The translations under genes and the position numbers were made by a program. A DNA stretch of 64,000 nt from positions 1 through 64,000 of IMG/VR virus record IMGVR_UViG_3300048672_000851; one strand, 5' to 3'. The stretch is from a virus. This document shows positions 45,401 to 54,690 of the stretch, in pieces; positions within the stretch are counted from its first letter, which is position 1, and the number at the start of each line of letters is the position of its first letter. The notes under the pieces are model-generated. The model searched no databases and had not been told where the DNA came from. It was given only the letters and a program-made list of their open reading frames with translations.

Positions 45401-48400
45401 GTTTCTAAGATACGAATAAAGTTTTGATTAGTTGCAACATGAGCTAAGAATTCAGAGAATCCGTTGTGCTTAGTCTCTTTTTCTTTTACACCTGTAATTG
45501 GGTTAGCCACAATACGAGTGCTTGATTCAGTGTTATAAAACACGTAATCATACATCTTTTGTGCATCTTCAATTTGTTCTTGAGTTGGGTTAGCAATCTT
45601 ATTGCCATTAGCATCAAACTCAATTAAGTCTTCTGGCTTAATGTGTTGACGAGCTAACTCATACAGGAAGCGTAAGCGTTCTGTATGCTTGTTCTTAAAG
45701 TCTACAAACGGTTCTAAGATGTGGTGGATCATCTCATGAGCGAATGTCTCAGCATCGCTCATACCACGCCGCATCAACGCTGGTACAGTCTTAAGCTTCA
45801 ATCGAGCCGTCTTAGTTTCTTCGGAGTAATCACCTCTAGTCCGGTCAGTACCCTTGGCCAATAGGACTGTTACTGGCTCCATGACTTTACCTACCTGCTC
45901 TATAACAGCCTTCAATCGCTCCATATGCTCAGTATTAGTTGGGGTAATATCTTGAGCCTGTAAGTCCTCTAAGGTCTGTAAAGTTTGATCTGTAGTGGTA
46001 AGAATCTTTGATCCAATAGTAGTAAATGTACCCATCTTATCCGCAGACGAACCCAGAGAATTCTTGATTTCTTCCTGAATGTTTAAGTAGTTATCTTGAG
46101 TTGAATCTAACTCAGGTCTATCAATTGCATTCTGCTCATACACGACACCAGATAAACCGTATTGACCAAATGAACCAATTTCGTCTATCAGCTTTTGTTT
46201 TACTTCTTTGTTGTCAATTCCTTTACTTGCTCTTGCATCAATGAGTGTCATTACATACTTAAGACCCTTTAAGCCACTAAAAACAACTTCATTGGTGCCA
46301 TAACCTTCCGACATTTCAAAGACGTTTTCTAAGTAATGCTTAGTCTTAGCATCAGCATTCTTTAAGTAATTAGACACAGCAAAACTAAAATCACTGGCCA
46401 TGTCATAAACACTTTCAGAAATACTGAACTTTTCATTCACTTCTTTAAAGATTTGGTTCATGCGAATAATAGCTGCTTCAGCATCTTTAGGAGCTACTAA
46501 TACAGCATCGTTCAAGTTATAGATGTTAAACTCAGCCATCATTTCACTGATAACAGCAGCATCTAAATTATGGATTAATACTGGAGCTACACCAATCTTG
46601 TTATTACCCCAAAACATTAAGTTATCCATTTCAGGAACAATTGGTGCTGATTTAACTTCACCAACAGTACCATTCTTATTAAACACTAATGGATTTAATG
46701 GATTAAAACTAATTTTACCTATGGTGTTTTTACCAAACAGTAATTCTCTTGGGTTAACTACCACATTCTGTAAACTGATGCCTTTACTATTAGCTGCTGC
46801 TTGCATTACGTTGCCAAAGTAACGAGCTAAGTAACCTTCTTTAAAACCATTGTTTTCTGCAATGTTAGCATCATTAACAAAACCAGACTTCTCCATCCAG
46901 TCTTCTCTATCAGAGTAAACTGGTTCAGAAGCGTAACCTTTGAAAGAAGGAACCATTTCTTTTATGGATTCCATAATTTCTTTGTGTGCTTCTTTAGACA
47001 CATGGTAAATACCTTGGTCTTTAACCTTGTTAAGATACTTACGTACTTCTACATGGTAAATAACACCAAATACTTCATTAATTTTATATACAACGTCGTT
47101 TACTGCACTACGAGCATTATGTAATTCAGGGAATGTCTCTTGCATAGTTGTATTAAGCAAGGAACCATAAGTAAACTGAATTGCAACAGCAAACTTATCA
47201 AATTGCTCTTGTGTGAGCATGAAAGTATTAGCGTGGTTAATGTCAGCTTTTAAATTAACATTCAAAATAGCAGACATATTGCTTAAATAAGCTTTGTATT
47301 GCTTACTGATTTCTGCACGTTCTTGCTGTGTATTTACTTCACTGTACTTGTCTTTAAACTTAGCCAGTTCACTATAGAAATTATCTACAGCTTCAGTAGC
47401 AAAGTTACGTGCAATAGAAGCTCTACCAGCATTGTAGTTCCATGTCATTAAAGGAGATTTAGCGTAGTTACGCCCAGCTTTAGTTACTTTACCTTCAGCA
47501 TCAACTAAATCACCTACTAATGTAGAAATTGCTTTTAGTTTTTCTTTGAACTTGTAATTCTTAGTTAGTTCTAAACTAACAAGGATTTCTTCTTCCTTAG
47601 TACGATTAGGTTTCTTGCTGATTTTATAAATGTCTTTAGCCAGCTTATTAATTTGTAAATCATCGCTAACCATATCATTAAGGTTCTTAGCGATTAACTG
47701 ATAACTATCCATTGCACCTTGGCCATAGTATTCAGCCAAATCACGAAATCCAGACAATACGCCAGTTCTGTTAAGCTGCTCTTTATAATCAGCAGTAATA
47801 CCTCTTACGTATTGAATCAAACTGAAAGCAAAACCGTTAGTTTTACCATCCACTTCTAATGTCAAATCAGAAGTAAATTTACCGTTACTACGTAAGCCTT
47901 GACGATAATTAGCTAATGCTTTTAAGCCAGCTAATAAATGTAGTTTGGTTCCATATTTTTCATTTAGAGCCAAAATAGATTTAATATTTACTACTTCGCC
48001 TTTAGACAAAGTATCGACTTCATCAAGAGCTTTTTGAACCAAATCTGATTCATAAATATCTTTAAACTCTTGTTTAATTCTTTCTGGACTCCATACGTCA
48101 ATCTTGCCATCAAAAGCAGCAACAACAGCATGTACAAAGAAGCCTAAGTTATTTACATCGTATTCTGTTTTCCAGTTAGCATTGCTGACTAACCAACGAT
48201 GCACTTTAGACTGCATAGTATCAATCTTGTTTGCAATACCGTATCGACGGTTAGCATAAGTAACATTTTCCAAGAAGAAAGTTTTTAAACCCATCTTCAT
48301 TAGATTTTTAAATGTTTGGATCTCTTGCTTAATACCATCACCAGCAGCTTCAGCACTTTCTTTAGCAGTAATATGACTCTTTTCAAATTTTACACCATGA

Positions 48401-51400
48401 GTACCAGAAGCTAATTGTTGTTGTTGTAATTCATCCATATTCATGAATACATCTGCAACATCAGCAATAGTGTGTGGTTGTTCATTCTGTCTTTGTAGTT
48501 TATTTACCAAATCAGCAGGCAGTTTTTTATTGCTACGTTTAATTTTATTAGTAGCTTTTACTGGTTTACGATGAACAATAGATTTACTTAAGTCTTCACC
48601 AGCAAATAGACTATCAATTATTTCACCATTAACAGCTAAGCCATTAATTGCAATTTGAGTATCTTCATACAACTCAGAACCCGGTTTAATGCGAATAAAG
48701 TTCACATCATCATTACGTGCTCTGTTTTGTTTGTTCTGGCTTGTTTGGTTGGCTTCTTTAACTAAGTATGAATCCAATGAAACCTTATTTACTTCGAACA
48801 AACCCATTTCAACCATAGTGTAAAGAGCAGCTAAGCCTAAACCAGTTACTAACTTCTCTTTACCAAATTCAATTCCTTCCACAGAAATGCCAATCATATC
48901 AACTACACGTTGACCAATTTCATCAGCATACATATAGACAGGAGTGCCTTTATCGCGTAAAGCCTTAGCTACTACTGCATCTACTGGTTTTTTTTCTTTC
49001 TTCTTCTGAATAAGGTTAATTGTTTTGTCATCATTCAAAATAGAAGTTAAAGTTGAATTGTTATTTAATTCAACTAAAGCAGCATAACCTAGAGCAGTAC
49101 TGATATTTTCATTCAGCACTAAATTACCTTTAGTATCTTCTTCTAAGAACATAGCTAATGGATTTTGAGTTCTGAAGTAATCACTCAGCGTATCTTTACC
49201 TGATTTATCTTTAAAAGATAAAGCAATTTTAGCTGATAATGATTTATTGAACTTATTCACAAAATGAACAGCATAAGAAACATCTTCTAGATGTTCTTCT
49301 TTTATCTTGTTCTCACCTAAAATGTAACGTAATACATGACTATCTTTCTTGAGTTCGTCTTTAATAGTACTCAAGAAATTAGGAATGTTAGTTAGGTTAT
49401 TGCTGATCTTTTTGTTGTTAACCTTAAATGCTGAACCAAGCTTATTCAATGTTTCAAACATCTTGTCAAAAACACCTTCAGGCTTAGTAATACCAGCAAG
49501 TAAATTCTCACTGTTATTTTCTTCTTCAAGAATAGAAGTCAATAATGCTTCAGCACTAGAGTTGTTTAATTCAACTAATGCTTTCTCATGTAATAACTGA
49601 GTTTCACTTGAATAGTTAGATACATCTAAATTAGACAGCAGATTTTTCAATTCTAACTTAGTTTGTCTTACTACTTTAGTATCAATACCACCTTTTAAAT
49701 CACCACTCAGATTTTTATATTCTTTAAGGAATTTAAGAGTATTCACATTCTTTGGTTTCAGTCTTGCTCGTTTAGCTTTTTCTTCTGCTTTAATTTCTTC
49801 TTGTTCAGCAGCAATTTTATCAGCTTTACGCTTGTCTACTCGTGCTTTGATTTCATCAAAGTTAACTTTACCAGCAGTTACAGATTTTAATGTAACTGGG
49901 TCTTGTTCTGGCAAATCTACAGTAGGTTCTTCTTGTGTGTCTTCTACTACAGGAGCAGATTCTACTTTTACTGGCTCTTTGGCCACTATAGATTCTACTT
50001 TAGGTTGTTCAACCACTGGACTTACAGAAGCTTCCATTACTGTGTTGTCTTTAACACCTAGAATACCTGACATATATTTATGAGCAGCATCAATAATTGG
50101 TTTTTCAATTACCAAGTTATTGTACATTTCTCTTTGTTTATCGGATGCTCTGTTAGCATCAATAAAAGACTTAACAGAAGCTAATGTAGAATCTGTTCTG
50201 TTCTTTAGCTTAGTTACACGTTCATAAGTATTCTTAGACCAAGTATCATTCTTCTCAGCTAAACTTGTGTTAAAGCTGTTCATCAAGTCTTTAATGCTAC
50301 GAATTTGCTTAGCTCTCCCAGCATCTTCGTTATTACCTAAAATATCTTTACTTACTTCATTTGTACTTCTTTCATCAAATAAAGATTTGTACTCACGATA
50401 AGCATCAACTGTTTCTTGTACTTGTGCTCTGATATTTTCATCAGGAATTTTGTTAATGTCATCATCAGAGAACGAATCAATACTAGAGCCAAGCTTTCTA
50501 AATAAACCTCCTGCAACTTTATCCATTTCTGGATCATTGCTCTTAAAGTTCTGGAATTGTTTTTTCAGAGTTTCAACACTTAAGTCTGAGTTGTTGAATC
50601 GCAAAACAATGTGTTTTACGTTAGCTACAATGTCATCATAATCAGATTTAGCATTAACTAATTCTTCTTCTAGCTTAGCTTTTTCATCTTCAGAAACAGA
50701 AGCATCCTCTAATTGTTTTTGGATTTCTTCTGTTCTAGTTTCTAAATTTGTTTTAGCTTCTTCACGTAATTCAATTGCAGTAGCAGCTAATTCCTCAAAA
50801 TCTTTTTTCTTTGTGATTTCTCTAGACAATACTGTTTTAGAAGATAAAGCTTGGATTTTATCTTTAATTGGAGCATCCAGTTTTACAATAGCTTCCTTGT
50901 CATTTTTATCTAATAATTCAATGACTTTACTAAATACTTCTGGATTAGCGACTTCTGATTTTTCCTTCTCATAAGCCTTACTTTCAGCACGTTTTTCTAA
51001 CTTGTCTGAAACAGCCCCTAAAGCCTTCTTAGCCATTTGTCCGGCTACTGGGGCTTCGGCTAGGGTAGTAGTTGCACCCGCTGTAATACCGCCTGCCAGA
51101 GCACCATAAGCAGCAGCATCACCAGTGCCTTTATATAGGTCTTGATCAGGATTAGTAGTTACTTGTTCAGCCTTGTTCTGGCCAACAGCACCACCGATAC
51201 TTTCAGCAGCTTCCTGAACACCTTCAGCAAGCGTACTACCAGCCACTTTGCCAGTACTACGAAGAAGACCCTTCTCAGTACCTGTATCAACCAATAGACC
51301 GAAGCCTGAGCCTTCCAGCTTGCCTGTACGAGCTAACTTGGTACTGGCCAATGACACTAAGGCAGAGATTGATCCAGCATTAACAAATGCTCTTTCTGCC

Positions 51401-52683
51401 AGTGCATACTTAGCTTCTTCTTCAGTTAAACCATCGCCAAGTAAATCACGGTATTGTTTGCTTTGTTTTAGCTTTTCAATTTCTGTATTTAAGATTCGTT
51501 CTTTAGCATCAATAGCATTAGATAAACCTTCTTGTGCCATGCTTACAGTTAAGCCTGAACCAGCAGTAATTTTAGCTAACTGCTTCATGCCTTCTTCTGT
51601 TTTAAGGAACTCTTTACTTAATTTAGAAACTTTAGCTGCGCTATATGCACCCGGAGCCAAACTAGATAATAGTGATTCACTAATGGTTCGTTGTAATTCA
51701 ACGGGTGAATCTAATAAGTAAGCACCTGCATCAACAAAGGATTGTAATTGAGCAGCAGTTTTATCTGTCCATTCAATTTTTCCTTTCTCTGCCAAGGCTT
51801 GCAAATATTTCGCGTCTACGTTCGCTTGTCGCTCACTTGACGCTTCATTTGCAAGCCTTGCTGAAGCCAACTGAGAATCTGAACTTAGATTATCATTTAC
51901 AATTTCTTTTGTTTTGCCGAAATCAGGACGTAAGCTAACACCAATTGTACTTTTACCTGCTTTATCTAAAGCTAAGCCTAAATCAATTGGTGCAACTTCA
52001 TCTTTAATTTCTGGAATAAAAGAACCATCTGGTACAGTAATACTTGCACCACTAAAAGGCATTGCTGCAACTTCTACAGCAGCATCTAATGCTTGAACGC
52101 CTAAATCAGCAGCACCATAAGCAACTTGGCCTAAACCAATACCACCTTGAATAGCCACATCTTTGATGTTATCTGCTACTGCTTCAGATGTAGTTCTTCC
52201 ATCAACAATGTTTTGTTCAAACTGTGCTGTAGAGTCAGCATTTAGATATTGATCTAATGTAATGCTTGCTGTCTCTTGAGCTTGCTTATCTAATTCAGCT
52301 TGTGCCAATTTCTGAGCAAGAAGCTGCTCCGGTGGAATAACTTCTACTGGCTTAGGGGTTGGATGTAATTGTTCTTTAACTTTAGCTAAGTGATAACCAA
52401 GCACTGAACCAGAATCAATTTCTTTATTAACCCGCTGTTCTTCTTCATAATCAGCCATCAGTTGATTTGGATTAAACGGTGCAGGTTGATCACGTATTGG
52501 CTGCAATTCAGATTTAGGATTAAGCGTAGGTTTAATCGCATTTTGGAATACAGATTTTTCTGCTAAAGCTTGTTTTTTGACTTCAGAAATAGAAGCTACT
52601 TCAGCTTTCTTTTGCTCGGCTGTCTGAGCCAAGACATTGAACATACTGGTTAATGGGTCATTCTGAGTAGGTTTGTCTGACAT
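42463..52683 (-). CDS. Giant virion RNA polymerase, vRNAP (N4 gp50-like), with zincin motif
   Basis: 3,406 residues from ATG 52683, which follows CTAGGAGAGTGAAAACC; the longer frame adds nothing. It is carried in the virion, injected with the DNA, and transcribes the early genes. T7-type motifs lie in the middle: motif A TLEVDGKTNGFAFSL near residue 1610, motif B RNYAKSPLMTWNYNAG near 1740, and motif C LIHNLDAAVISEMM ... YNLNDAVLVAP near 2050. Farther on, AHEMIHH near residue 2315 is an HExxH zinc-protease motif, and GFSEFLAHVATN about 90 residues later could give the third ligand. N-terminal and C-terminal thirds are helical and probably serve ejection and packing. Length is close to the 3,500 residues of N4 vRNAP. 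Confidence 0.93.
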   Translation of the reverse strand: MSDKPTQNDPLTSMFNVLAQTAEQKKAEVASISEVKKQALAEKSVFQNAIKPTLNPKSELQPIRDQPAPFNPNQLMADYEEEQRVNKEIDSGSVLGYHLAKVKEQLHPTPKPVEVIPPEQLLAQKLAQAELDKQAQETASITLDQYLNADSTAQFEQNIVDGRTTSEAVADNIKDVAIQGGIGLGQVAYGAADLGVQALDAAVEVAAMPFSGASITVPDGSFIPEIKDEVAPIDLGLALDKAGKSTIGVSLRPDFGKTKEIVNDNLSSDSQLASARLANEASSERQANVDAKYLQALAEKGKIEWTDKTAAQLQSFVDAGAYLLDSPVELQRTISESLLSSLAPGAYSAAKVSKLSKEFLKTEEGMKQLAKITAGSGLTVSMAQEGLSNAIDAKERILNTEIEKLKQSKQYRDLLGDGLTEEEAKYALAERAFVNAGSISALVSLASTKLARTGKLEGSGFGLLVDTGTEKGLLRSTGKVAGSTLAEGVQEAAESIGGAVGQNKAEQVTTNPDQDLYKGTGDAAAYGALAGGITAGATTTLAEAPVAGQMAKKALGAVSDKLEKRAESKAYEKEKSEVANPEVFSKVIELLDKNDKEAIVKLDAPIKDKIQALSSKTVLSREITKKKDFEELAATAIELREEAKTNLETRTEEIQKQLEDASVSEDEKAKLEEELVNAKSDYDDIVANVKHIVLRFNNSDLSVETLKKQFQNFKSNDPEMDKVAGGLFRKLGSSIDSFSDDDINKIPDENIRAQVQETVDAYREYKSLFDERSTNEVSKDILGNNEDAGRAKQIRSIKDLMNSFNTSLAEKNDTWSKNTYERVTKLKNRTDSTLASVKSFIDANRASDKQREMYNNLVIEKPIIDAAHKYMSGILGVKDNTVMEASVSPVVEQPKVESIVAKEPVKVESAPVVEDTQEEPTVDLPEQDPVTLKSVTAGKVNFDEIKARVDKRKADKIAAEQEEIKAEEKAKRARLKPKNVNTLKFLKEYKNLSGDLKGGIDTKVVRQTKLELKNLLSNLDVSNYSSETQLLHEKALVELNNSSAEALLTSILEEENNSENLLAGITKPEGVFDKMFETLNKLGSAFKVNNKKISNNLTNIPNFLSTIKDELKKDSHVLRYILGENKIKEEHLEDVSYAVHFVNKFNKSLSAKIALSFKDKSGKDTLSDYFRTQNPLAMFLEEDTKGNLVLNENISTALGYAALVELNNNSTLTSILNDDKTINLIQKKKEKKPVDAVVAKALRDKGTPVYMYADEIGQRVVDMIGISVEGIEFGKEKLVTGLGLAALYTMVEMGLFEVNKVSLDSYLVKEANQTSQNKQNRARNDDVNFIRIKPGSELYEDTQIAINGLAVNGEIIDSLFAGEDLSKSIVHRKPVKATNKIKRSNKKLPADLVNKLQRQNEQPHTIADVADVFMNMDELQQQQLASGTHGVKFEKSHITAKESAEAAGDGIKQEIQTFKNLMKMGLKTFFLENVTYANRRYGIANKIDTMQSKVHRWLVSNANWKTEYDVNNLGFFVHAVVAAFDGKIDVWSPERIKQEFKDIYESDLVQKALDEVDTLSKGEVVNIKSILALNEKYGTKLHLLAGLKALANYRQGLRSNGKFTSDLTLEVDGKTNGFAFSLIQYVRGITADYKEQLNRTGVLSGFRDLAEYYGQGAMDSYQLIAKNLNDMVSDDLQINKLAKDIYKISKKPNRTKEEEILVSLELTKNYKFKEKLKAISTLVGDLVDAEGKVTKAGRNYAKSPLMTWNYNAGRASIARNFATEAVDNFYSELAKFKDKYSEVNTQQERAEISKQYKAYLSNMSAILNVNLKADINHANTFMLTQEQFDKFAVAIQFTYGSLLNTTMQETFPELHNARSAVNDVVYKINEVFGVIYHVEVRKYLNKVKDQGIYHVSKEAHKEIMESIKEMVPSFKGYASEPVYSDREDWMEKSGFVNDANIAENNGFKEGYLARYFGNVMQAAANSKGISLQNVVVNPRELLFGKNTIGKISFNPLNPLVFNKNGTVGEVKSAPIVPEMDNLMFWGNNKIGVAPVLIHNLDAAVISEMMAEFNIYNLNDAVLVAPKDAEAAIIRMNQIFKEVNEKFSISESVYDMASDFSFAVSNYLKNADAKTKHYLENVFEMSEGYGTNEVVFSGLKGLKYVMTLIDARASKGIDNKEVKQKLIDEIGSFGQYGLSGVVYEQNAIDRPELDSTQDNYLNIQEEIKNSLGSSADKMGTFTTIGSKILTTTDQTLQTLEDLQAQDITPTNTEHMERLKAVIEQVGKVMEPVTVLLAKGTDRTRGDYSEETKTARLKLKTVPALMRRGMSDAETFAHEMIHHILEPFVDFKNKHTERLRFLYELARQHIKPEDLIEFDANGNKIANPTQEQIEDAQKMYDYVFYNTESSTRIVANPITGVKEKETKHNGFSEFLAHVATNQNFIRILETNKELNAAFNKGRKYEPTPSNAKSSFVIQAGNFVVELVSRIFEYMNVIQDYFTNPKGSNAHQKAMKLMEQMTQTQEKNLLNTISSYEGKFDLNNKTKDAIKRSLTSEPMRKVAIATNNANPNTVTGFPVYILNKLTKSLMHLGHANSKSISEVIDTQMSKLIHDEQAILAAAGREIQGRNERTSVVHNLRQVSQRYIDAMRINVRTNLKKFVVQDLFKGNLSKATDEALYYGVMKSDLSWFVREGDYTFDQLVQLIESDKNLNARIVELKKQLDDNFEPEIANYYKEHASSLGHYMQTDKHLINCSANNAYLIASLKTTMGIGKTNGDKKLAEKIIDELASIYALKFSGKRKELSELAANNREAFEGSVALQAKSVQYSNQFLFGNNKTQTKKGYVTDITHPKRSLIFAHNQDEVDQLVAQGKELVYENPIPKDPLDPNSTEMYVLVDPVGGLATLNAGVMSFTSETASGTDLIDVANLNGTGSVQNFITGKNDIKTYKDNAMREIEEQLKGNFTKEVNVANPVYTDKGKVVNYRYEMLHKTRVDVLKLQPSFAETIGVTMAHSKDKVNTKLLNRLAVNSLKKDFDKYKDRAGEFKQYVFIGRQSTDPKMRELWHKLPFDTQLAIKDTWGEEGMYVRARSINDVFGFRELRVNDLTESMHKRFNNAFTESMDKLARNSKFMRYEDMTYEALRMAKDIIVVKSGVTGLANIMSNVLLTSMKTGSLVKTITRMIEGFNYTNQYMRMVHEIDQLNLQLEAKNLSDEERKEAISRKLELEGVVHSNPVHFLIKNGVFQTVVEDMDSENDLFSYSTELMDKFKNVTDKVPDVITDLVKTGLMTHDTRLYKLMFKMVQMGDFTARYALYMHNKEEGMEDKQNLDDVMETYVDYDYATHPLISMFNKIGFMIFTKYILRAQKVLVKLAIDKPLTVLFSAVSQYGLGDIEDPYDTMLTLENLLNRLTNAIEIILSAIGETLTLAAIK

Positions 52684-52742
52684 GGTTTTCACTCTCCTAG
52701 ATGATGCATCAAGCATACCCCAAGAGATGATCCAAGAAAAGA

Positions 52743-52766
52743 AAAGCCCCTAAAAATAGGGGCTTT
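52743..52766 (-). terminator. Intrinsic terminator (leftward) before vRNAP
   Basis: On the minus strand AAAGCCCCTA-TTTT-TAGGGGCTTT is followed by TCTTTTC. It sits between the 501-residue protein gene and vRNAP and may limit vRNAP, which is needed in few copies. Confidence 0.85.
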
Positions 52767-52769
52767 GTT

Positions 52770-54275
52770 TTAGTTTGTTTTTCCAGCTTGCTTTATCAGT
52801 TCAAACATAGAAGCATCAGCTTCTATTTGACTTCTGTTGATACTGTTTTCTTCATCAGTCTGAAATTTTTGAAGGGCTTTTTTATCTTGAAGAAGTTTTA
52901 ATTTAGCTTTAATTGCATTATTAATATCTTCGCCTGAAATATCTAAGTTAGGGTTATCAACTCCACTAATCCAAGCACTATCAAATTTATTTTTGCCTGC
53001 TTTAAAAATAATATCGTCAGTAATAACAATATTGTCATTAATAAAAGCTTTTAATCTTTCTGAATCAGTTTTACCTGAATATTTATTTAATACTTGTTGA
53101 TACTCGGTGTCGTTAAGTCCAAACATGTCTTTTACAACACCTGCTTTAACATTGCCTTTGTTATCAACTAAGCTTGCATTAAATAATGCAAGTCCTTCTG
53201 TAGTGGCGGTATTTATGTCTTCCATAATAGAAGAAACGCCATCTTGGGTTAGCTTTTCATCTTTACCTGTCACTTTACTGATAAAATCAGTAACAAAAGT
53301 AGCGTCATTATTAAATGGCTGTCCGGTTACACCATTGTAGACACCAAAAGTAGATTCAACATCTTTAATGCGTTGAGCTTTTTCAGCAACAACTTGGTCT
53401 TTTTCTTTTGTTAATTTAGCAATAACAGCATTATTGCCATTTTGAACTTTTTTAAGATTTTCTTTTTCAGCAAAGTCTATATTACTGCCATCAATACCTT
53501 GCTCAACATTTGCATGAGCCAGTAATGTTTTAAGTTCATTACCTTTAAGTCCACTGTTAATAGCAAAGTTATTAATATCATTGGCAGGAACACCTGCACC
53601 AACCATCTTAGTTACTTCAAGCATCTTGTCTTTTAATAACTGACCTTGATTGTAAGCTTGTTGTTGTTGGTTAAAAGTCGTATTTCTTTGTGCTCTGGCT
53701 TCTGCTTCGTTAGCAAGATTTCTTTTTTGATCCACTAAGCTTTGATACTTATTGGTCATAGCAGCCATTAGCTTACCGCCTTGCTGCATAGTTCCAATTT
53801 TTTGTTGGAGTGCAGGCATATCCTTAAGCATGGTTTCAGGATCAACGTAACTTGCAATCTGTTCTTCTAATGGATCAGCAATTAAATTATCTTTGCGGTT
53901 AACTAATTTTTGATCATAGTCAAATTGAGTATTGAGCCTAGTCATTAAGTTATTTGCTGCACTGTCTCTTGCAGCAATAATTGCTTTTGTATCTACTGCA
54001 TTACCGTATTTCTGTCTTAATCCAGCATCGGTAAGAGAAGCAGTAAAAGCTTTTAATTGATCTAAGTCTTGAATAGAGTTTAATGCATCTAACTCAGCAG
54101 CAGTATTTTGATCTACAGCCTTTTTATAATTAGCTTCGTTAGCATCTTTAATTGGATTAAACGCACTACCTAAGTTTTGAAAAGCTTGGCTCAAACTACT
54201 TGAGCCTTGCTGTAATAATCGTGCTGAATCAGTTAAATCTGGTGCAGCAACGTTTTGCCAAGTAATAGGAGCCAT
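52770..54275 (-). CDS. Internal/ejection-type virion protein, 501 residues
   Basis: A long helical Gln/Asn/Ala-rich protein, starting MAPITWQNVAAPDLTDSARL, with extended coiled-coil-like stretches (KQKRNLANEAEARAQRNTTF-type segment in the middle). No enzyme motif. Its place just upstream of vRNAP and after a small structural gene matches the N4 gp51-gp52 region. Proteins of this type are thought to be packaged and ejected with the DNA. Function is inferred from position and composition. Confidence 0.68.
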   Translation of the reverse strand: MAPITWQNVAAPDLTDSARLLQQGSSSLSQAFQNLGSAFNPIKDANEANYKKAVDQNTAAELDALNSIQDLDQLKAFTASLTDAGLRQKYGNAVDTKAIIAARDSAANNLMTRLNTQFDYDQKLVNRKDNLIADPLEEQIASYVDPETMLKDMPALQQKIGTMQQGGKLMAAMTNKYQSLVDQKRNLANEAEARAQRNTTFNQQQQAYNQGQLLKDKMLEVTKMVGAGVPANDINNFAINSGLKGNELKTLLAHANVEQGIDGSNIDFAEKENLKKVQNGNNAVIAKLTKEKDQVVAEKAQRIKDVESTFGVYNGVTGQPFNNDATFVTDFISKVTGKDEKLTQDGVSSIMEDINTATTEGLALFNASLVDNKGNVKAGVVKDMFGLNDTEYQQVLNKYSGKTDSERLKAFINDNIVITDDIIFKAGKNKFDSAWISGVDNPNLDISGEDINNAIKAKLKLLQDKKALQKFQTDEENSINRSQIEADASMFELIKQAGKTN

Positions 54276-54285
54276 AACTTACCTC

Positions 54286-54657
54286 TTAACCACCAATTGT
54301 TCCTTTAGCTGCCCATTTGTCCATATAGGAACTGGCAGTACCATACTTAGCAGCATTCAAGCGTTCACGGTTAGCAGCCAGATCATTAATCTGTCTGTTA
54401 TACGCTGATGCTTGGTTTGCTAAGTTAACAGCAGACATTTGTTCATTAAAACGTTGCTGTTGCTTGGCCAGCTTCAATTGTTGAATACCAGCCCAACCTT
54501 GCATCAATGCACTACCTGCATTAGCAGCTACAGGCAGAATACCTGCATTACCTTTTGCTGTATTTCCAATCCAATTATCCCAAGACCAGAAACTAGGATC
54601 AGCGGTGGTACTGCCAACCTGATCTGTCGCCCACTTATTAATAGCGTTACTAAACAT
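54286..54657 (-). CDS. Small virion protein, 123 residues
   Basis: MFSNAINKWATDQVGSTTAD, then a Trp-rich stretch (FWSWDNWIGNTAKG), a hydrophobic Gly/Ala helix (GILPVAANAGSALMQGWAGI), and a coiled coil (LKLAKQQQRFNEQMSAVNLA). The layout recalls T7 gp14-like internal virion proteins that insert in the envelope during ejection. Assignment to an ejection role is inference. Confidence 0.62.
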   Translation of the reverse strand: MFSNAINKWATDQVGSTTADPSFWSWDNWIGNTAKGNAGILPVAANAGSALMQGWAGIQQLKLAKQQQRFNEQMSAVNLANQASAYNRQINDLAANRERLNAAKYGTASSYMDKWAAKGTIGG

Positions 54658-54690
54658 ACAAACCCCCTTTAGTTTGTCAATAATATAGCC

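Noticed and set aside
51248-51721. 157-residue plus-strand open frame
   Set aside because: It is the shadow of the vRNAP gene on the opposite strand, in a G+C-rich patch that lacks chance stops. The Ser/Pro/Ala-rich product looks random.
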